Source: an uncultured Anaerolineae bacterium (GTDB lineage Bacteria; Chloroflexota; Anaerolineae; J036; Brachytrichaceae). Taken from it: DNA of 63,554 bases. A program made the position numbers and the translations under genes. The DNA is taken from NCBI GenBank assembly GCA_937927775.1, contig CALBEF010000001.1, forward strand, positions 1 to 63,554. Reading direction: 5' to 3'. The notes beneath the pieces are model-generated. The model saw nothing but the letters and a program-made list of their open reading frames with translations, was not told the DNA's origin and made no database searches. Positions 8,858 to 18,249 of the stretch are shown piece after piece. The first letter of the stretch is position 1; each line of letters opens with the position of its first letter.

Positions 8858-8888
8858 ACCGGCGCCCACAAGGCGCCGGTCGTCTTTT
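8858..8888 (+). terminator. Rho-independent terminator after rpsO
   Basis: A perfect 9-bp stem, ACCGGCGCC (8858-8866) with GGCGCCGGT (8872-8880), loop CACAA, followed by CGTCTTTT. It separates rpsO from pnp. Confidence 0.9.
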
Positions 8889-9011
8889 GGACGCCGCCGA
8901 TAACGATGCCGGCGAGCTGCGTCAGGTATGATAAGGGTCGAAACTGGTTATAAGCGAGGTGATGCCCAATCGGTCTGAACTAGCAAAACGTCGGGCGGTA
9001 TGACGGACGAC

Positions 9012-9111
9012 GGAGGCTGTAGAGATTAGAGATTTGCCATTGACGCCTTCGCGGGAAGGCAGCTTCGCGTGAAGCGACAAGTCGATGTCAGTTCTCTAAC
9101 CTCTATCCTCC
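9012..9111 (+). promoter_or_regulatory. Structured RNA leader of pnp (multibranch fold)
   Basis: Four nested or adjacent helices can be drawn in the 335-nt gap between rpsO and pnp. Outer stem: 9020-9032 with 9093-9105 (12 of 13 pairs), extended by GGAGG 9012-9016 with CCTCC 9107-9111. Inner helix: ATTGAC 9039-9044 with GTCGAT 9081-9086. Two hairpins: GCCTTC/GAAGGC (9045-9060) and GCTTC/GAAGC (9062-9075), each with a GCGN loop. In E. coli, PNPase represses its own mRNA through a leader stem cut by RNase III; a similar control is plausible here. The remaining parts of 8889-9224 show no gene. Confidence 0.65.
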
Positions 9112-9224
9112 CCCCGCAACCCGCCCACAATCGCAACCTGCCGTCCATGAGCGCGAAGGCGGATGGGCAGCGCTGTTTTCACGCACTTTCTTCGCGCGTG
9201 ATTTTTATACGGAGCAACACAACC

Positions 9225-11540
<2,316 letters not shown>

Positions 11541-11572
11541 CCTTTTTGCGCCGAATGCCAGAATGCTGTCTC

Positions 11573-11610
11573 AAGACGCCCAGCGCTGTCAGTGCCGGGC
11601 GTCTTCATTT
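11573..11610 (+). terminator. Terminator after pnp
   Basis: AAGACGCCC (11573-11581) pairs with GGGCGTCTT (11597-11605), a 9-bp stem with a 15-nt loop, followed by CATTTCT. The region 11611-11804 beyond it holds only the upstream region of the peroxiredoxin gene. Confidence 0.8.
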
Positions 11611-11804
11611 CTGCCGCGTCTGCTCTCTTGCGTTGCCACGAGGCGCGTCCCGGCCTGTCACTTTTGCGCCCCTGTCGCATCTGTTCACTTGTTGATTTGA
11701 GCGGCGCTTGCTGATGGTTTTCAAATGCGCCTGGGTTATAAACGACGAGTTGCGGTCCGCGTCGGGGTCGCAACAGCATAATAAATATCATGGAGGGTAT
11801 CCAA

Positions 11805-12452
11805 ATGTCTGACGTAACAACTGTCAATGGCCTGCCGCGCCTGAACGAGCCGGCCCCTGCGTTTGAAGCGGTGACGACGCATGGCACGATCCGTCTGTCT
11901 GACTACAAGGGAAGCTGGTTGATTCTCTTCTCGCATCCGGCCGACTTCACGCCGGTGTGCACCACCGAGTTCATGGCCTTTGCCGAGATCTACCCCGAAT
12001 TGCAAAAGCGGGGCGTGGAACTGCTCGGCCTGAGCATCGACAGCGTGTACTCTCACATCGCCTGGGTGCGCAACGTCGAGGAGAAGACCGGCGTCCATAT
12101 CCCGTTCCCCATCATCGCCGACCTGGATCGCAAGGTGGCTATGGCTTATGGCATGGTCATGCCGGGGGCCAGCTCCACAGAGACGGTGCGCTGCGTGTTC
12201 ATCATCGACCCGGATGGCATTCTGCGCGCAATGCTGTATTACCCGCTCACCACCGGGCGCAACATGCAGGAAATCCTGCGCTTGATTGATGCGCTGCAAA
12301 CGAGCGACAAGCATCACGTGGCGACGCCGGCCAACTGGCAGCCGGGCGACAAGGTGATCGTGCCGGCGCCTAAGACGGTGGAGATGGTCGAACAGAACCT
12401 CAAGGCCGGCTACGAGATGGTCGACTGGTACCTGGCGAAGAAGAGCGTGTAG
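11805..12452 (+). CDS. Peroxiredoxin, Prx6-like 1-Cys type
   Basis: 215 residues. The thioredoxin-fold active site is SHPADFTPVCTTE with peroxidatic C52, and the catalytic arginine is R129 in TETVRCVF. The long C-terminal domain (DKVIVPAPKTVEMVEQ, then YEMVDWYLAKKSV) and TTGRNMQEILRLIDALQ place it in the Prx6 group that includes archaeal enzymes. Only one other cysteine (C130, next to R129) is present and the C-terminal resolving pair of archaeal members is absent, so a 1-Cys mechanism is likely. Start 11805 has GGAGG 8 nt upstream; the in-frame ATG at 11790 lies before that site. Followed 8 bp later by a small HTH gene. Confidence 0.93.
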   Translation: MSDVTTVNGLPRLNEPAPAFEAVTTHGTIRLSDYKGSWLILFSHPADFTPVCTTEFMAFAEIYPELQKRGVELLGLSIDSVYSHIAWVRNVEEKTGVHIPFPIIADLDRKVAMAYGMVMPGASSTETVRCVFIIDPDGILRAMLYYPLTTGRNMQEILRLIDALQTSDKHHVATPANWQPGDKVIVPAPKTVEMVEQNLKAGYEMVDWYLAKKSV

Positions 12453-12460
12453 GCGCTGCC

Positions 12461-12694
12461 ATGGCGTGTATCAATCCTGATGGCACACTGGCGCCTTCAG
12501 CGCAGTCCATTCTCAAGGCGCTTGGCGGCGGCCCGGCGAAAGCCGAGGCGCTGGCTCACCAGGCCGGCCTGCCTCTTTTCCGCGTGCGCAGCAGCATGCG
12601 TGAACTGGTCGAGGCCGGTCTGGTGACTGAAGCCGACGGCGCGTATGCGCTGACCGATGCCGGGGGCGAACGCCTGAAAGCTTTCGCTGCGTAA
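12461..12694 (+). CDS. Small winged-helix protein, probable transcription factor
   Basis: 77 residues that are almost wholly one winged-helix domain: SAQSILKALGGGPAKAEALAHQAGLPLFRVRSSMRELVEAGLVTEADGAYALTDAGGERL. Helix 3 (PLFRVRSSMRELVEAG) would read DNA and the wing is VTEADGAYAL. It starts 8 bp after the peroxiredoxin stop, so it is probably co-transcribed. It has no cysteine after the start region except C3, and no visible ligand domain. A local regulator of the peroxide gene is a guess from position. Confidence 0.75.
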   Translation: MACINPDGTLAPSAQSILKALGGGPAKAEALAHQAGLPLFRVRSSMRELVEAGLVTEADGAYALTDAGGERLKAFAA

Positions 12695-12723
12695 ACAGTT
12701 TTGCGAAGAACCGGACGGGACAA

Positions 12724-12757
12724 ACAACAGCCCGGCGCTTGTGCGCCGGGCTGTTGT
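12724..12757. terminator. Bidirectional terminator hairpin between convergent genes
   Basis: Perfect 15-bp stem: 12724-12738 with 12743-12757, loop TTGT. It sits between the HTH gene and the convergent cytochrome gene. It lacks a long T run on the plus side, so it may act in both directions or mainly as a stabilising hairpin. Confidence 0.75.
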
Positions 12758-12803
12758 CATGCCGGGTCTGATTCTGGCTGGTTGTGAATGCGCTGCGATG
12801 GGT

Positions 12804-13277
12804 TTACCTGAGCGTAACCAGGTATGCGATCAGCGCGTCGAGATCGGCCTGGCTGATTGTCTCCTTGAAGTTCTGAATCATCAGGTTCGGCTGGCAGGGG
12901 CCGGTCGGACAATCCGGATAGATAAAGGCATTCGGATTCAGAATTGACTCACGGATGTACTCGATTGCCGTCTTTGCGGTTCCCTGGCTGGACTTGTAGG
13001 CGTCGGACGCGATAATCTTTGGCGCGTCGGAGTAAATTCGGGTCAGTTCCGGCCCAACCACACCGACAGCCTTATCAAATCCCTGGATGACATGGCAGGA
13101 GTTGCAGGTCTTCTCAACAAATACTTCCTTGCCGCGCGCAACCACGGCGGCCGGCGCGGGAGTTGGCTCTGCGGGCGGCGCGGCTGTTGGTGTTGGCGCA
13201 GGTTCTTCTCCGCCGCACCCGGCTATCGCAACTGCTCCCAGCACAGCACACACACCCAACTTAACGCGTATATTCAT
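12804..13277 (-). CDS. Monohaem cytochrome c lipoprotein
   Basis: 157 residues. A signal peptide ends in the lipobox VAIAGC (lipidated C21), followed by a Pro/Thr/Ala linker (about 24-46). The haem site is CNSCH (C58, C61, H62), and a likely distal methionine lies in QPNLMIQNF. The final helix KETISQADLDALIAYLVTLR is the usual end of class I cytochrome c. It should sit on the outer face of the membrane as an electron carrier. It stands alone, facing away from the SDR gene, so its partner oxidase is not in the window. Confidence 0.93.
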   Translation of the reverse strand: MNIRVKLGVCAVLGAVAIAGCGGEEPAPTPTAAPPAEPTPAPAAVVARGKEVFVEKTCNSCHVIQGFDKAVGVVGPELTRIYSDAPKIIASDAYKSSQGTAKTAIEYIRESILNPNAFIYPDCPTGPCQPNLMIQNFKETISQADLDALIAYLVTLR

Positions 13278-13380
13278 AACTCATAACTCCTTAGTCTTGG
13301 AAAAACTTAGCCAAAGGCAAGGCGGAATCCTAGTCCTGAACCCACTGCGCGTCAAGGATTCGGCGATTTTGACGCATCGA

Positions 13381-13403
13381 TTCCAAAATCCAAAATCTAA
13401 AAT
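13381..13403. repeat. CCAAAAT heptamer repeat at an SDR stop codon
   Basis: Three CCAAAAT-like units read on the plus strand. On the minus strand the TAG stop of the SDR gene (13399-13397) lies within the tract. The remaining 13278-13380 holds the cytochrome start region and CATAACT direct repeats (13276-13290). Confidence 0.75.
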
Positions 13404-14152
13404 AGCTGATAGGCTACCCAGCCGCCATCGACGCGCAGGGTCTCAGCCGTGATGTAGGAGGCCTCGTCGCCGGCCAGGAAGAACACGGCTTCGGCGATCT
13501 CTTCGGGGGTTCCCAGACGGCGCAGGGGTGTGCGACGTTCGAACACCTCCAGCGTGCCCTGGCCTTCTTCGACGGTGGCGCGCACCATCTCGGTCAGCAC
13601 GACAGCCGGCGCGACGCCAACCACGCGCACGCCCCGCCCGGCCCATTCAACGCCCAGCGCCTCGGTCAGCGCGATGACGCCGGCTTTGGCCACGCTGTAG
13701 GCGGCGCGGTCGTGGTGATGCGCCATGCCCGTCACCGAGGCGATGTTCACAATTACCCCTGCGCCGCGCGCCAGCATGTGCCGGCCCGCCGCTTGCGCGC
13801 AGTAGAACGCGCCAGACAACATGACGGCGATGCTGTCATCCCAGTCTGAGCGCGGCAGGGTTTCCGCCGGCCCCAGGCGCGAAATGCCGGCGTTGTTAAT
13901 CCACACGTCGATGTGGCCGCGCTGGTCGGCCAGCCTGTCCACCAGCGCCGCGCTCTGTTGCGGGTCGCGCACGTCCAGCGGCTCGAACTGGGCGGAGCGG
14001 CCTTCGGCGCGCAGGGCCTCGGCGGCGGCGCGGCCGGTAGTTTGATTCGCCTCTGCAATGACGACATGCGCGCCGGCTTGCGTGAAACGGCGCGCAAACG
14101 CCAGCCCAAGCCCCTGGCCGGCGCCGGTGATGACAACAACTCGGTTATCCAT
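13397..14152 (-). CDS. SDR family oxidoreductase
   Basis: 251 residues, classical short-chain dehydrogenase: TGAGQGLG (NAD(P) binding, residues ~8-15), NNAG, catalytic Ser in NIASVTG and YSVAK, with a DGGWVAYQLF end. The start at 14152 is chosen over 14173 because it begins 4 nt after the stop of the upstream SDR, with GGAG in good position. The two SDR genes are therefore one transcript. The substrate is probably a sugar, sugar acid or polyol, given the ABC importer and glycosidases upstream; this is inference. Confidence 0.88.
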   Translation of the reverse strand: MDNRVVVITGAGQGLGLAFARRFTQAGAHVVIAEANQTTGRAAAEALRAEGRSAQFEPLDVRDPQQSAALVDRLADQRGHIDVWINNAGISRLGPAETLPRSDWDDSIAVMLSGAFYCAQAAGRHMLARGAGVIVNIASVTGMAHHHDRAAYSVAKAGVIALTEALGVEWAGRGVRVVGVAPAVVLTEMVRATVEEGQGTLEVFERRTPLRRLGTPEEIAEAVFFLAGDEASYITAETLRVDGGWVAYQLF

Positions 14153-14156
14153 GTTT

Positions 14157-14942
14157 CTACTCCGGAAATCCAACCGCGTTCAGATTCGCCCACGGCACCC
14201 AGCCGCCGTCCACGCGCAGGTTCTCGCCCGTCACATAGCTGGCGCGGTCCGACGCGAGAAACAGCACGGCGCTGGCGACCTCCGACACTTCGGCCACCCG
14301 GCCCAATGGGGTGCGGTTGGAATACTGCGCCACGTTGGCCACGCCCTGCTTGATCGCCACGTCCATCATCTCGGTGCGCGTGACGCCCGGCGACACACAG
14401 TTCAGCCGGATGTTGTAGTGCGCCCACTCGGTCGCCAGCACTTCGGTCAGCACGATCACGCCGGCTTTGGCCGCGTTGTACGCCGAGCGCATCGGCCAGC
14501 CGCCCATCCCGCCGATCGAGGCGATGTTGACCACGCTGCCGCGCCGTTGCGGGATCATCGCTGCGCGCGCCACGGCCTGTGTCATGAAGAACACGCCGTT
14601 CAGCATCACGTCGATCTGGATGCGCCAGTCGGCTTCCGGCATATCCTCGCTCTTATGCAGGATGAACAGGCCGGCGTTGTTGACCAGCGTGTCGATCCGG
14701 CCATGCTCGGCCATCACCTGTTCGCACAGCAGCCGGCATGAATCCGGTTGCGTGACATCCAGCCCGATGGCCTGCGCGCGATAGCCCTGCGCCTTCAGCT
14801 TGTCGGCGGCTTCGCGCCCGCGATCTTCGACCAGCTCGCCAATCACAACCACGGCGCCTTCGCGGGCAAACGTCTCGGCAATCCCATAGCCGATGCCGCG
14901 CCCCGCGCCCGTCACAATGGCCACACGATCTTTGAGCAACAT
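14157..14942 (-). CDS. SDR family oxidoreductase
   Basis: 261 residues with TGAGRGIG, NNAG, NIASIGG and YNAAK, and the glycine-rich DGGWVPW near the end. Similar to the next gene downstream but clearly diverged, so not a recent copy. GGAG upstream of the ATG in AGAAGGAGATTCC is a good ribosome binding site. It follows the lyase gene across a repeat-filled spacer. Substrate unknown; probably a carbohydrate-derived alcohol. Confidence 0.88.
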   Translation of the reverse strand: MLLKDRVAIVTGAGRGIGYGIAETFAREGAVVVIGELVEDRGREAADKLKAQGYRAQAIGLDVTQPDSCRLLCEQVMAEHGRIDTLVNNAGLFILHKSEDMPEADWRIQIDVMLNGVFFMTQAVARAAMIPQRRGSVVNIASIGGMGGWPMRSAYNAAKAGVIVLTEVLATEWAHYNIRLNCVSPGVTRTEMMDVAIKQGVANVAQYSNRTPLGRVAEVSEVASAVLFLASDRASYVTGENLRVDGGWVPWANLNAVGFPE

Positions 14943-14961
14943 GGAATCTCCTTCTTGTTAC

Positions 14962-15110
14962 GGATTGAGCCATTGGACAATTGAGTCATTTGGCGATTGG
15001 GTCATTGAGTCATTGTGCCAATCGCTCAATCGCTCAATGACTCAATCGCTCAATGACTCAATCTCTCAATGACTCAATCGCTCAATGACTCAATCGCTCA
15101 ATGACTCAGT
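14962..15110. repeat. Octamer tandem array CAATCGCT/CAATGACT
   Basis: From 15019 to 15106 eleven consecutive 8-bp units alternate mostly between CAATCGCT and CAATGACT, making a 16-bp higher-order repeat. More degenerate CATT/GAGT units extend back to about 14962. The TGA stop of the lyase gene (15100-15098) lies inside the array. Confidence 0.9.
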
Positions 15111-16456
15111 TCCCTGTGTTGTTTCAGCGCGCGATCGACGAATTCGCCAGCCAGGCCGGTGTAACGGCGCGGGTCGAGCAGGCGCTCGATCTCCGCCGCT
15201 GACAAATGGCGCGCCACGATCTCCTCTTCGGCCAGCGCCCGGCGAAAGTCAATGCCCTGATCCACCACGCGCATGGCGCAGTGGTACACCACGTCGTGCG
15301 CGGTTTGCCGGCCCACTTTCTCCGCCAGCGCCAGCATGACCGCCTCAGACAACCACAACCCGCGCGTCGCGTCGAGATTGGCGGCCATGCGATCGGGATG
15401 GACATGCAGCCCCTCAATCACCCGCAGGGTCAGCGCCAGCGCGCCGTCGGTCATGATGCACGCTTCGGGGATGAAGGCCCACTCGATATGCTCGCTGGTC
15501 CAGTCGCGCTCGTGCTCGTGAATCATGGCGTCCAGCCCCAGCGGCGCGGCGTTCATCACCATGCGCGCCAGGGCCAGCAGCGCCTCGCAGAGCATCGGGT
15601 TGCGCTTGTGCGGCATGGTGCTGCTGCCCACCTTGCCCGCGTTGAACGGCTCCTCGACCTCCCACACTTCGGTCTTTTGCAGCAGGATGACTTCATGGGC
15701 GATCTTGCCCAGCGTTGCCGCCACCAGGCCCAGCCAGCCGGCGAACTCGGCCATGCTGTCGCGGGCGGTGTGCCACGTGATGAGCGGAACGCCCAGGCCC
15801 AGGCGCGTCATCATGCGGCGCTGAATCTCGAAGCCGTGTTCGGCCACCGAGGCCAGCGTGCCGGCTGCCCCGGCGAACTGCCCCACCAGCAGGCGCGGCT
15901 TGAGTTGCGCCAGCCGATCCTTGTGGCGTATGACCTCGACCAGCCACTGCGCCGCCTTGAATCCAAATGTGATGGGCAGGGCGTGCTGGCCGTGGGTGCG
16001 GCCTGGCATGGGGGTGTCGCGGTATTGCGCCGCCATCTTTGCCAGCGCGTCGGCCAGCCGGCGCAGACGCGGCTCGAAGACGCCGATCGCATCCCTGACT
16101 TGCAGGACGCTGGCCGTGTCCATGATGTCCTGCGTCGTCGCGCCCCAGTGGATGAACTCGCCGGCCCCGCGCTCGCACACCGCGTCGAAGGCGCGGATCA
16201 TCGGCACGATCGGATGCACCGTCTGGTCGATGCCGCGCTTGATGGCCGCTGTGTCGAGCAATTCCGCGCGACCTTTGCGCGCGATCTCGTCGGCGGCCCA
16301 TTGCGGGAGCAGCCCCAGTTCGGCTTCTGCCTGCGCCAGCGCCACTTCTGTGTCCAGCCACTTTTGCAGCAGGCTCATGTCGCCGAATACGGCGCGCATG
16401 TCGTCTGTGCCGTACAGGTCCTTGAAGAAGATGGAGTCGATGAGCGTGGAAGGCAT
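15098..16456 (-). CDS. Adenylosuccinate lyase-like protein (fumarase/aspartase superfamily)
   Basis: 452 residues, cytoplasmic helical tetramer family. The superfamily signature GSSTMPHKRNP is present, as are TTQDIMDTA and GRTHGQHALPITFG. These fit both PurB and 3-carboxy-cis,cis-muconate lactonising enzyme. Its place between an SDR pair and a hydroxyacid dehydrogenase, away from purine genes, argues for a catabolic lyase acting on a dicarboxylic or sugar-acid compound rather than PurB. The start at 16456 overlaps the PIN gene stop by one base. Its last codons (ELSH) and stop are part of the octamer repeat. Confidence 0.8.
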   Translation of the reverse strand: MPSTLIDSIFFKDLYGTDDMRAVFGDMSLLQKWLDTEVALAQAEAELGLLPQWAADEIARKGRAELLDTAAIKRGIDQTVHPIVPMIRAFDAVCERGAGEFIHWGATTQDIMDTASVLQVRDAIGVFEPRLRRLADALAKMAAQYRDTPMPGRTHGQHALPITFGFKAAQWLVEVIRHKDRLAQLKPRLLVGQFAGAAGTLASVAEHGFEIQRRMMTRLGLGVPLITWHTARDSMAEFAGWLGLVAATLGKIAHEVILLQKTEVWEVEEPFNAGKVGSSTMPHKRNPMLCEALLALARMVMNAAPLGLDAMIHEHERDWTSEHIEWAFIPEACIMTDGALALTLRVIEGLHVHPDRMAANLDATRGLWLSEAVMLALAEKVGRQTAHDVVYHCAMRVVDQGIDFRRALAEEEIVARHLSAAEIERLLDPRRYTGLAGEFVDRALKQHRELSH

Positions 16457-16851
16457 CAGCGCACCACCCTGACCAGCCGGCTGGCGATGATTTGTCCGTC
16501 TGATGTGATCAACGGGGCGTCCATCCGGCGCGCGGTAATGGCGATGATGCGGTCATGGTCGTTCGGAATAGCGGCAAATTCGTCAAACATCATCACATCG
16601 TCGAACTCCAGCGGGACAACAACGAACTGTGTAGTGGTCTGTATATCGCGCATGAGCTGCCCAAAGTCAAACCGGCGGCCTTCCGCATGGTTGACCATCC
16701 ACAATTCGCACAAGACGATCGTCGGCACGTAGATGATGGCCTGTCCTCGATCAGCCTCTTCGAACGCGCGCAGCGCCGCCTTTGACAGACGTTTGCGCTG
16801 ATTGGTCAGATAGCGATACAGGGAGTGCGTGTCTGTGGTGTAGGCATTCAT
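16456..16851 (-). CDS. PIN domain toxin (VapC-like ribonuclease)
   Basis: 131 residues. The four acidic PIN residues are visible: D7 in TTDTHSL, E49 in IVLCEL, D98/D100 in NDHDRIIAITA and D118 in ITSDGQI, enough to bind Mg2+ for RNA cleavage. The ATG at 16851 lies 13 nt after the stop of the small upstream gene, which fits an antitoxin-toxin operon. An internal GAGAG may act as ribosome binding site. The toxin stop overlaps the start of the lyase, so the lyase may be read from the same mRNA. Confidence 0.85.
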   Translation of the reverse strand: MNAYTTDTHSLYRYLTNQRKRLSKAALRAFEEADRGQAIIYVPTIVLCELWMVNHAEGRRFDFGQLMRDIQTTTQFVVVPLEFDDVMMFDEFAAIPNDHDRIIAITARRMDAPLITSDGQIIASRLVRVVR

Positions 16852-16864
16852 GCTGGCACTCTCA

Positions 16865-17185
16865 CTAATCTTCCGGCGGGTCTTCGCGCAGCCGGGCAAG
16901 CAGCTTCTTTCGCCGCTCCTGCGACCATCGGTCGCGCATCGCCCTGAACTCCTCGTCGCTGATCTCGCGCCCCTGAATGACACCCCTCAGGCTGCGCAGG
17001 GATCGCTTCGGCGCATGTTTGGGCGAAGGCGGCAGCGGCGCATCGGCGCGCGGCATTTGGGCCGCCAGTCGCGCCGCCAGCCGGACGGCCTGCGAAAACG
17101 TGTCCAGCCCGTAGCGGCGCTGCACTGTCTCGATCGCCTTGATGTCCTGCTCGTCAAACAGGATGTGCCGTTGGATCATCGCCAT
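16865..17185 (-). CDS. Putative antitoxin of the PIN toxin
   Basis: 106 residues. The N-terminal part (MAMIQRHILFDEQDIKAI, then FSQAVRLAARLA) looks like a ribbon-helix-helix-type DNA-binding segment. The C-terminal half is basic and charged (RGVIQGREISDEEFRAMRDRWSQERRKKLLARL) and probably wraps the toxin. A perfect TATAAT lies 7 nt before this ATG, so I choose 17185; the ATG at 17194 would fall inside the -10 box. A longer reading frame upstream is only a shadow of the dehydrogenase. The product is too diverged for me to name a family. Confidence 0.7.
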   Translation of the reverse strand: MAMIQRHILFDEQDIKAIETVQRRYGLDTFSQAVRLAARLAAQMPRADAPLPPSPKHAPKRSLRSLRGVIQGREISDEEFRAMRDRWSQERRKKLLARLREDPPED

Positions 17186-17193
17186 GTCAAACA

Positions 17194-17212
17194 TTATACA
17201 TGGCATGTATAA
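17194..17212 (-). promoter_or_regulatory. Palindromic operator and -10 box of the toxin-antitoxin operon
   Basis: TTATACATG and CATGTATAA form 9-bp arms around one central base. The minus-strand TATAAT (17198-17193) overlaps the palindrome. Binding of the antitoxin here would block transcription, the usual autoregulation of such operons. Confidence 0.75.
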
Positions 17213-17214
17213 GG

Positions 17215-18183
17215 TTATGCGGGATTCGGCTTGATCCCGTTCACGATCCGCCCGTTGTCGATGCCGCTCAGAAAGTCCACCGCATTTTGCGCAGTCCAAC
17301 GGCGCATGCGGATCAGCGAATCCGGCGAGTAGAACGCCATGTGCATCGTGAGGATGACGTTGGGGCACTGGCGGATGGGCGCGTCCATCGGCAGCGGCTC
17401 CACCTCGTGCACGTCGAGGCCGGCGCCGGCCAGCCGCCCTTGCATCAGCGCGTCGGCCAGATCCTGCTGAACCACCACCGGCCCGCGCGCAGTGTTCACC
17501 AGGATGGCGTCTTTCTTCATCAGGGCCAGCTTGCTCGCGTCGATCATGCGCCGCGTCAGCGGTGTGAGCGGCACGTGCAGGCTGAGCACATCTGCCTGTG
17601 GCAGCAACTCCTCCAGGCTGCTGGTGAAGGTGACCTCCAGCCCCGGCAGCGGCACGGGGTTGATGTCGTAGGCCATGACGCGCATCCCCAGCCCGGCTGC
17701 GCGTTTGGCTGTCGCCTTGCCGATGCGCCCGAAGCCGACGATGCCGAAGGTCTTGCCGGTGAGGGTGCGGAAGCCGGAGAAGCTGGAGCGCCACTCGCCG
17801 CGTCGCAGTTCGTCGTTGTTGCGCACGATGTTGCGCGACACGCCGAACATCAGCGCGATGGCGTGTTCGGCCACTTCGTCCAGGCAGTAATCCGGCACGT
17901 TCATCACGGCGATGCCGCGCCGGGCGGCGGCTGCGATGTCCACGTTGTCGTAGCCGACGCCGTAGCGCGCCACCACTTTGCAGTCCGGCCAGCCGGCCAG
18001 GATCTCGTCGGTCACGTTGATCCATTCGACCAGAACGCCGGCCGCGCCCTGGCCGGCTGCGATGATGGCTTCGGGGGTCTGGGCGTTGTGCCAGCGGCAC
18101 TCAAACCCGCGCGCGGTGATGACCGGTCGCTCGACATCGTCGTTGCCAAAGTCGCTTTGCACGATCGAGATGAGGGTGTTCAT
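17215..18183 (-). CDS. D-2-hydroxyacid dehydrogenase, NAD-binding (CtBP/SerA-like)
   Basis: 322 residues. NAD loop GFGRIG, catalytic Arg in VNTARGPVV, Glu in DVHEVEPLP and a His in LTMHMAFYS, where most family members have TPH. N- and C-terminal parts form the substrate domain (ARYGVGYDNVD). It would interconvert a 2-hydroxy acid and its keto acid with NAD. It lies below a terminator that ends the glycosidase transcript, so it probably has its own promoter. Exact substrate unknown; a sugar acid is suggested by neighbours. Confidence 0.88.
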   Translation of the reverse strand: MNTLISIVQSDFGNDDVERPVITARGFECRWHNAQTPEAIIAAGQGAAGVLVEWINVTDEILAGWPDCKVVARYGVGYDNVDIAAAARRGIAVMNVPDYCLDEVAEHAIALMFGVSRNIVRNNDELRRGEWRSSFSGFRTLTGKTFGIVGFGRIGKATAKRAAGLGMRVMAYDINPVPLPGLEVTFTSSLEELLPQADVLSLHVPLTPLTRRMIDASKLALMKKDAILVNTARGPVVVQQDLADALMQGRLAGAGLDVHEVEPLPMDAPIRQCPNVILTMHMAFYSPDSLIRMRRWTAQNAVDFLSGIDNGRIVNGIKPNPA

Positions 18184-18202
18184 GGGGCGTAGGATGCCAC
18201 AG

Positions 18203-18240
18203 AAAAAGACCTCGCGGGTCTCAAAACACTGCGAGATCTT
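18203..18240 (-). terminator. Rho-independent terminator after the large glycosidase
   Basis: On the minus strand, AAGATCTCGC (18240-18231) pairs with GCGAGGTCTT (18215-18206), ten pairs with one G-T, followed by TTT. It lies 10 bp after the glycosidase stop. Confidence 0.75.
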
Positions 18241-18249
18241 GAGGCAGCC

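Noticed and set aside
9069..9224. Longer N-terminus for PNPase
   Set aside because: These codons overlap the RNA helices, lack PNPase similarity, and a GGAG site precedes the ATG at 9225.
15019..15106. Possible CRISPR array
   Set aside because: Units are 8 bp with no spacers; it is a simple tandem repeat and no cas genes are nearby.
17195..18100. N-terminal extension of the antitoxin frame through the dehydrogenase gene
   Set aside because: Arg/Gly-rich shadow; the real start is set by the TATAAT and palindrome near 17194-17212.
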